Below, piece by piece: positions 58,501-64,000 of a stretch of 64,000 nucleotides of DNA (position 1 is the stretch's first letter; every line of letters begins with the position of its first letter). The position numbers and the translations under genes are program-made. The DNA lies in the NCBI GenBank assembly GCA_017962145.1, contig JAGCVX010000005.1, positions 1 to 64,000 of the forward strand. The letters are read 5' to 3'. The notes beneath the pieces are model-generated. The model saw nothing but the letters and a program-made list of their open reading frames with translations. It made no database searches and was not told where the DNA came from. The DNA is from Clostridiales bacterium (lineage in GTDB: Bacteria > Bacillota > Clostridia > Saccharofermentanales > Saccharofermentanaceae).

Positions 58501-60087
58501 TCAGGCAATCTTTCCACCTACGCTGGCTCCGGTATTGAATCCGAAGCAGGCGCAGCAGATCAGATCTACCACAAACAAGACGCAAAGTACCGCAGCCGCG
58601 ATATATTGCGTCTTTTTTGCGAAGCGGTTTACGAATCGGCTGATGGCCGGTGCGGCAACATATACGCCAAAGAGACCGCCGATACCAAACGCCAGAAGGC
58701 CGGCAAGGCAGATACGTCCGTTGACGTTCATGAACATCTTCTTATAATCCCAGTAAGATGAGTTAAAGATAAACTCGAGCGCAAAGCTGGCAAGGTACTC
58801 CAGGATGGCACAGATGACCATCGTCATACCGAAGAGCTTGAGCTTATTATCTTTGAAACGGCTCAGAAGGATAACGATCGCCAGTCCGCCAAAGCCATAG
58901 ATCGGGATCCACGGACCGTACATCGTTCCTCGATTAACGAGAACATGGCTGTTTACGAATTCATAGCTGACTTCCCAGATCCAGCCGATCAGGCAGAAAC
59001 AGAAAAACAGAAATACGATATCCGTCGGGCTGTAGTCAAAACGGAATCTTCCTTTCTTATGTGCTGTCGTTGTATTAATATCTGCAAGAACATATTCCGG
59101 GCTCTCGATTTCCGAGATGATATTCTTCTTCTGACGGTTTGCCTTCTTCACATAAGGCGCATCGGCAAATGCTTTTTCCGGAAGCATCGACGTATCTACA
59201 TCGGCGCGGTTACGAAGCGTGAAGTAGAACTCGACGCCCAGCTGCTGAGCCAGAGGGGTTGCAACCAGAAGGCCTGCGAATGGGATGATCTGAAGAATCC
59301 AGATGTAAATGAAGGACAGATCCGTCAAAAACATCTTCCACTTATATCCCCGGGTCATCTGCTTAGAAAGTTTTTTCGCTTCCCGCCACTTCAGATTCGG
59401 GTTTTCCGCAAGAATATAGGAAACCATCGAGTATTCGTAGGTCTTGATGATACCCGGAATAAAAAAGAGCATGCTCCAAAGGAAGATGGAGATGTTATAA
59501 CAAAGCATCACTCGGATCAGGTTCGGAATATTACTCAAGTGCAACGGTGCCATAACACGGCGCATGCGCACTTCTTTCTGCTGGCGGAACTCCATACAGT
59601 AACGGCAAAGACCGATCAACAATACATTCTGGATAAAGAACTTCAGGAAAAGAATGACGATCGCGATCAAAGCCAGGTTCGCAAAGACTTCTCCGGGATT
59701 TCTTTGAAAATATGCCGCATTGGCAGAAAGTGCACGAATGACCCAGGAATTACCCGAAGCCATTTCATCTACAAGCGTACCCACGCTTTCACGATCTTCT
59801 TCATCGGCTTTCGACATGAGTTTCGAATCCAGAACAAACTGCTTGAGGTATTCCACGTTCTGATCGAAGCGTTCATCCTTATATCCGATCATCTTATCGA
59901 AATAGCTGTAGGCCAGATCGATACCTGAACTCTGAAGCGGGTTCAGCGCACCGATAAAGTTGAAAAAGAAACATACCAGGACCAGCCACAGCCATGGTTT
60001 CCAGCCTTTGTGAAATACCGTGTCCCAGGCATACTTACGAATCTGTTTAAAGTCCCAGACATTGTTTTCTTTATTCTTCTTCGCCAT
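58501..60087 (-). CDS. DUF975/CmpB (putative ABC permease) fusion membrane protein
   Basis: A 528-residue polytopic protein in two parts. The first half (to about 290) has the DUF975 pattern: helices with EYSMVSYILAENPNLKWREA and KLSKQMTRGYKWKMFLTDLSF. After a charged linker, the second half (about 335-528) is the CmpB/PF06541 type: FCFCLIGWIWEVSYEFVNSH, VNRGTMYGPWIPIYGFGG, FALEFIFNSSYWDY. These two families are usually separate genes in Clostridia. No ATPase is encoded next to it, so transport is only a label. Its ATG overlaps the clpE end by 17 bases. Confidence 0.85.
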   Translation of the reverse strand: MAKKNKENNVWDFKQIRKYAWDTVFHKGWKPWLWLVLVCFFFNFIGALNPLQSSGIDLAYSYFDKMIGYKDERFDQNVEYLKQFVLDSKLMSKADEEDRESVGTLVDEMASGNSWVIRALSANAAYFQRNPGEVFANLALIAIVILFLKFFIQNVLLIGLCRYCMEFRQQKEVRMRRVMAPLHLSNIPNLIRVMLCYNISIFLWSMLFFIPGIIKTYEYSMVSYILAENPNLKWREAKKLSKQMTRGYKWKMFLTDLSFIYIWILQIIPFAGLLVATPLAQQLGVEFYFTLRNRADVDTSMLPEKAFADAPYVKKANRQKKNIISEIESPEYVLADINTTTAHKKGRFRFDYSPTDIVFLFFCFCLIGWIWEVSYEFVNSHVLVNRGTMYGPWIPIYGFGGLAIVILLSRFKDNKLKLFGMTMVICAILEYLASFALEFIFNSSYWDYKKMFMNVNGRICLAGLLAFGIGGLFGVYVAAPAISRFVNRFAKKTQYIAAAVLCVLFVVDLICCACFGFNTGASVGGKIA

Positions 60088-62536
60088 CTTCCCGTTCTTT
60101 CACTTTAAACGTGAACTCATCCTTCTTGAAATCCACTGTAACGGTTTCCGCTTTGGCAAGTTTACCCATCAGGTACATATCGGCAAGCGGATCTTCCAGT
60201 TTTCTCTGGATCGTCTTGCGAAGCGGTCTGGCGCCGTACTTCGGATCATATCCTTCTGCCGCCAGCTGATCTTTCGCCGCATCCGTAACGGAGAGCTTAA
60301 CATTCTTCTCCGAAAGCTGACCTGAAACTTCTTTAAGCATCAGATCAACGATCTGACGGATCTCTTCCTTCGAAAGCTCGTTAAAAATGACGATCTCATC
60401 TACACGGTTAAGGAATTCCGGACGGAACTGCTCTTTCAGTGCAGACTGAACACGGTTCTCCAGTGCGGTCTGACTGTCCGCTCCGAATCCGAAGCCGTTC
60501 GCCTTCAAAGAAGTACCGGCGTTCGAAGTCATAACGATAATCGTATTTTCGAAATTCACGACGCGGCCGTGGCTGTCTGTCAGACGACCATCGTCAAGGA
60601 TCTGCAGCATGATGTTGAATACATCCGGATGCGCCTTCTCGATCTCATCGAAGAGGATAACGGAATATGGCTTTCTTCTGACTTTCTCCGTCAGTTGTCC
60701 GCCATCATCATAGCCGACATAACCCGGGGCGGCACCGATGAACTTCGTGACCTCCCACTTTTCCATATACTCAGACATATCGATACGGATCAGGGCATCT
60801 TCTCTGGCAAACATCGCCTCAGCCAGTGCTTTAACCAGCTCCGTCTTACCAACGCCGGTAGGACCAACGAAGATGAACGAAGACGGCTTATGCTTCTTTC
60901 CGAAACCGGAACGATTTCTACGGATCGCACGGGCCAGTGCATTTACCGCTTTCTCCTGACCGATCACGCGTTCATGGAGACGATCTTCAAGTTTCAGCAG
61001 GCTCTCGGATTCAGATTCCGAGATACGCTGTACAGGAATCCCCGTCCACATCTCGATTACACGGGACACATCGTCGCAGGTAATAATCGTAGGAACAAGC
61101 TGGTTTTCCAGGGACTCGATCTCCTTTTGCAGACGAAGAACTTTCGACTTCTTCTCTGCCTGCTGTTCATAAAGATGCTCATTTTCGATCTCTTCAGGAG
61201 TGGCGGACATCTCGATACGTGTCTCGATCGCCTTTACTTCCTTATCCATCACCGTATATTCGGCTTTCAGTTTTTCCAGATTGACCAGACGTACTTCTTC
61301 CAGATTTGCACGGGAACCGGACTCGTCAAGAAGGTCGATCGCCTTATCCGGAAGATAACGGTCTGTGATATAACGGGATGACATACGTACGGCATGCTCG
61401 ATCACATCATCTGGATACGTCACGAAATGATGCTTCTCATAGTAATCACGGATACCTTTAAGGATCTCGATACTGTCTTCGATAGACGGTTCATCGACAA
61501 TTACTTTCTGGAAACGTCTCTCCAGCGCGGAATCCTTTTCGATATGACGGCGGTATTCATCCAGCGTCGTCGAACCGATCACGCGGATCTGTCCCTTTGC
61601 CAGAGCCGGCTTCAGAATATTTGCAGCGTTCATCGCACCCTCGGCATCGCCGGCGCCCATGATGTTATGCATCTCATCGATAACGAGGATCACGTCCTGA
61701 TTCTCGCTTGCTTCATCTACCACATTCTTCATGCGGCTCTCAAACTGACCACGGAACTGGGTTCCGGCAACCATGCCGGTCATATCCAGAAGATAAACAG
61801 ACATGTTCAAAAGCTTCTGCGGGACTTCTCCATTTGCGATCTTAACCGCAAGGCCCTCTGCGATAGCAGTCTTACCGACACCCGGCTCACCGATCAGGGC
61901 AGGATTGTTCTTCGAACGGCGGTTCAGGATCTGAACGACACGGTCGATCTCCTTCTCTCTTCCGACAAGACGGTCGATCTTACCTTCTCTTGCCAGCTGA
62001 GTCAGATTCGTACCATACTGCTCGAGGAATTTCTTCTTATTCTTCTTTGTCTTCGAGCCCTTGCGGCGTTCTTTCTCTTTTCCGAGATGGAGAAAGCCGA
62101 GATTCGACTCATTTTCATCATCATCATCGGAATCATCACGACGTCTTCCCAAACCGAAAGGAAATCCACGGGATCTGGAATCATCTTTTTCAGGAAGCTC
62201 CGCTTCAAAAGGAAGATCATCTTCGCCATCAGGCAGATCCGGAAAATCCTCATCCAGCATATCATCATCCAGCTGCATGGGATCGTTGACCAGCATCTTG
62301 AAAAGCTCTTCCGGATTTGCCGACTGGGCACCGGACATCAGGCGGTTCAGACGTTCTGTCACTTCATCGATGTTGTCATCGTTAATACCGGCAGCCGAGA
62401 ACATCTCCTCGATCCCGCCGATTCCGGTCTCATATGCACACTTGATGCAAAGACCTTCGTTGATGCGCTCATTGTTTTCAAACTTGGTGGTGAAAACAAC
62501 AGCCACATTTTTCTTACATATCGTACAAAGACTCAT
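60071..62536 (-). CDS. clpE: ClpE-type AAA+ unfoldase with N-terminal zinc finger
   Basis: ATP-driven unfoldase that feeds ClpP. The 821-residue product starts with a CxxC/CxxC zinc finger (Cys 4, 7, 30, 33) in place of the ClpC N-domain, then a long acidic/basic linker (about 70-170), then two AAA+ domains: [30 protein letters not shown], a short M domain (about 420-485), [34 protein letters not shown] and [19 protein letters not shown]. The ClpP-binding loop position has GFGFGADS rather than a clear LGF/IGF tripeptide. AAGGA precedes the ATG. Downstream of uvrA by 12 bases. Confidence 0.93.
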   Translation of the reverse strand: MSLCTICKKNVAVVFTTKFENNERINEGLCIKCAYETGIGGIEEMFSAAGINDDNIDEVTERLNRLMSGAQSANPEELFKMLVNDPMQLDDDMLDEDFPDLPDGEDDLPFEAELPEKDDSRSRGFPFGLGRRRDDSDDDDENESNLGFLHLGKEKERRKGSKTKKNKKKFLEQYGTNLTQLAREGKIDRLVGREKEIDRVVQILNRRSKNNPALIGEPGVGKTAIAEGLAVKIANGEVPQKLLNMSVYLLDMTGMVAGTQFRGQFESRMKNVVDEASENQDVILVIDEMHNIMGAGDAEGAMNAANILKPALAKGQIRVIGSTTLDEYRRHIEKDSALERRFQKVIVDEPSIEDSIEILKGIRDYYEKHHFVTYPDDVIEHAVRMSSRYITDRYLPDKAIDLLDESGSRANLEEVRLVNLEKLKAEYTVMDKEVKAIETRIEMSATPEEIENEHLYEQQAEKKSKVLRLQKEIESLENQLVPTIITCDDVSRVIEMWTGIPVQRISESESESLLKLEDRLHERVIGQEKAVNALARAIRRNRSGFGKKHKPSSFIFVGPTGVGKTELVKALAEAMFAREDALIRIDMSEYMEKWEVTKFIGAAPGYVGYDDGGQLTEKVRRKPYSVILFDEIEKAHPDVFNIMLQILDDGRLTDSHGRVVNFENTIIVMTSNAGTSLKANGFGFGADSQTALENRVQSALKEQFRPEFLNRVDEIVIFNELSKEEIRQIVDLMLKEVSGQLSEKNVKLSVTDAAKDQLAAEGYDPKYGARPLRKTIQRKLEDPLADMYLMGKLAKAETVTVDFKKDEFTFKVKEREDGEEE

Positions 62537-62548
62537 TTTTCTCTTTCC

Positions 62549-64000
62549 TTACTCTTCTTCGAGCGGTTTTCTCCTTCTTCTGGGCTTCGGACCCACAGCG
62601 ATCTCCATCGCTTCACGCTCGAGTTTCTTATCGTGTTCTTTCGTCGAGACCGGTTTTCCCTTCTTCATTCTTTCGCGGGTGGTAAGCAGAACTGGCTTGA
62701 GGAATTCTCCGGTAAATGAACCGGGAACCTTGCACACTTCTTCAGGGGAACCCTCAGCAATGATGGTACCACCTTTGTCTCCACCCTCCGGTCCGAGATC
62801 GATGATATAATCCGCCGTCTTGATCACGTCAAGATTATGCTCGATCACTAAAACAGTATTACCATTTTCGGCCAGGCGGTTCAAAATGTCAACCAACTTA
62901 TGTACATCAGCGATGTGAAGGCCGGTCGTCGGCTCGTCCAGAATGTAGAAAGTACGGCCTGTACTGCGCTTACTGAGCTCGGTCGCAAGTTTTACACGCT
63001 GCGCCTCACCTCCGGACAGCTGGGTGGCCGGCTGACCGAGTCGGATATAGCCCAGACCCACTTCCGAAAGCGTTGTCAGTTTAGACGCGATACGCGGCAC
63101 GTTCTTAAAGAACTCCAGTGCCTCATCAACTGTCATCGCAAGCACATCCGCGATATTCTTACCCTTATACTTTACCTGAAGCGTCTCACGGTTATAACGT
63201 TTTCCCTTACAAACATCGCACTTTACGAAAACATCCGGCAGGAAATGCATCTCGATGCGGTTCACACCGTCACCGGAGCATGCCTCACAGCGTCCGCCCT
63301 TTACGTTAAAGCTGAATCGTCCATTCTTATAACCACGCGCCTTCGCATCCGGTGTATTGGCATAAAGCTCACGGATCAGGTCAAAACAACCTGTATAGGT
63401 AGCCGGGTTCGATCTCGGACTCTTACCGATCGGAGACTGGTCGATCGCGATGACCTTATCAAGATGCCCGACGCCTGTGATCTTATCGCAAAGACCCTTT
63501 GCTCTTCTGGCACCATTGAGATCGGAAGCCAGGCGCTTTAAGATGATTCCGTTCACCAGAGAACTCTTTCCGGATCCGGATACACCCGTGACACAGGTAA
63601 AAAGACCAATCGGAATCTTCACGTCGATATTCTTCAGGTTATTCTCCCTCGCGCCAACAACCGTCAGATAACGGCCATCCGGCTTTCTTCTTGAAAGCGG
63701 CACCGGGATAAACTTCTCACCGGACAGATACTGACCGGTTACGGATTCCGGGATCTTCATGATCTCATCTGCCGAACCCACTCCGATGACAAAACCGCCG
63801 TGCTCACCTGCCCCCGGTCCCATATCGACGATAACATCCGCGGCTTTCATCGTATCTTCATCATGCTCTACGACCAGAACCGTATTTCCCAGGTTCTTCA
63901 GTTTCTGCAGAGTATTCAAAAGGCGGTTATTATCTCTCTGATGCAGACCGATCGAAGGTTCATCGAGAATATAAAGCACGCCGGTAAGGCTGGATCCGAT
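62549..64000 (-). CDS. uvrA: Excinuclease ABC subunit A (UvrA), C-terminal part, cut by right edge
   Basis: Damage recognition in nucleotide excision repair. The visible 483 codons cover the end of the first ABC domain ([20 protein letters not shown]), the second Walker A ([14 protein letters not shown]), the zinc finger with [11 protein letters not shown] and [10 protein letters not shown], the signature [16 protein letters not shown] and [18 protein letters not shown]. It ends in a basic tail ([12 protein letters not shown]). The N-terminal half lies beyond the window. First visible gene of the uvrA/clpE/membrane protein run. Confidence 0.97.
   Translation of the reverse strand: MGSSLTGVLYILDEPSIGLHQRDNNRLLNTLQKLKNLGNTVLVVEHDEDTMKAADVIVDMGPGAGEHGGFVIGVGSADEIMKIPESVTGQYLSGEKFIPVPLSRRKPDGRYLTVVGARENNLKNIDVKIPIGLFTCVTGVSGSGKSSLVNGIILKRLASDLNGARRAKGLCDKITGVGHLDKVIAIDQSPIGKSPRSNPATYTGCFDLIRELYANTPDAKARGYKNGRFSFNVKGGRCEACSGDGVNRIEMHFLPDVFVKCDVCKGKRYNRETLQVKYKGKNIADVLAMTVDEALEFFKNVPRIASKLTTLSEVGLGYIRLGQPATQLSGGEAQRVKLATELSKRSTGRTFYILDEPTTGLHIADVHKLVDILNRLAENGNTVLVIEHNLDVIKTADYIIDLGPEGGDKGGTIIAEGSPEEVCKVPGSFTGEFLKPVLLTTRERMKKGKPVSTKEHDKKLEREAMEIAVGPKPRRRRKPLEEE

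Overview
The window (about 64 kb, moderate G+C, mostly minus-strand genes) reads as a chromosome segment of an anaerobic Gram-positive bacterium of the class Clostridia. The basis is a CIRCE-controlled groESL operon, LytR-CpsA-Psr and LTA-synthase-type envelope enzymes, an [FeFe]-hydrogenase-like sensory cluster, ClpE, DUF975/CmpB membrane proteins, DUF4214 repeats and cohesin/dockerin modules. I cannot name a species. I saw no insertion sequences, prophage genes or CRISPR arrays; the region is housekeeping with accessory signalling and surface operons.

Layout. 1-1.5 kb: groES-groEL (groEL runs off the edge) behind a CIRCE operator. 1.6-8.9 kb: an LCP transferase, a three-gene membrane sensor operon (two extracellular-loop membrane proteins, one MFS-like, plus a small protein with a sigma-region-2-like N-terminus) and an LTA-synthase-family enzyme. 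9.0-9.2 kb: tRNA-fMet and tRNA-Leu. 9.3-12.8 kb: comEA and, divergently, a very acidic 899-residue membrane protein. 12.9-17.0 kb: Lrp regulator, aminotransferase, prfB; then malic enzyme. 17.2-22.2 kb: a seven-gene redox/hydrogenase-like signalling cluster (two DRTGG proteins, two GHKL ATPases, HydA-like Fe-S protein, PHP protein, 2Fe-2S protein) followed by a small membrane protein. 22.4-31.7 kb: a long glutamine synthetase, ACT-hom, and an argS/M3 peptidase/rsmF/rdgB operon. 31.8-37.2 kb: a MraY-like transferase converging on a kinase/VWA/PP2C/coiled-coil operon, which I read as a variant TerY-P phosphorylation triad.

37.3-42 kb: PH-domain protein, sirtuin with a histone-H1-like tail, membrane MutS-like ATPase and lysA in one run. 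42-49 kb: a four-gene operon of a divergent type IIA topoisomerase (ParE/ParC-like), a NodB-fold-like membrane protein and a transglutaminase lipoprotein. 49.2-50.7 kb: tRNA-Gly and tRNA-Arg, an SH3 lipoprotein and a GNAT acetyltransferase. 50.7-56.7 kb: a surface operon pairing a membrane-anchored cohesin-like protein with a dockerin-bearing glucosaminidase, plus a transglutaminase-like DUF4214 protein. 56.9-57.1 kb: tRNA-His, tRNA-Gln, tRNA-Lys. 57.3-64 kb: lone argJ converging without a gap on a uvrA-clpE-DUF975/CmpB operon; uvrA is cut by the right edge.

How the parts fit. The most promising under-described systems are the kinase/VWA/PP2C triad with a PIN-like N-terminus and tail-anchored kinase and phosphatase (32.8-37.2 kb), the cohesin-dockerin autolysin pair whose second partner has a start codon buried in a hairpin arm (50.7-54.6 kb), the hydrogenase-like sensory cluster without catalytic hydrogenase genes (17.9-22.2 kb), and the sirtuin with a self-contained lysine-rich tail (40.5-41.5 kb). 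All functional readings are from motif recognition by eye; no database search was possible.
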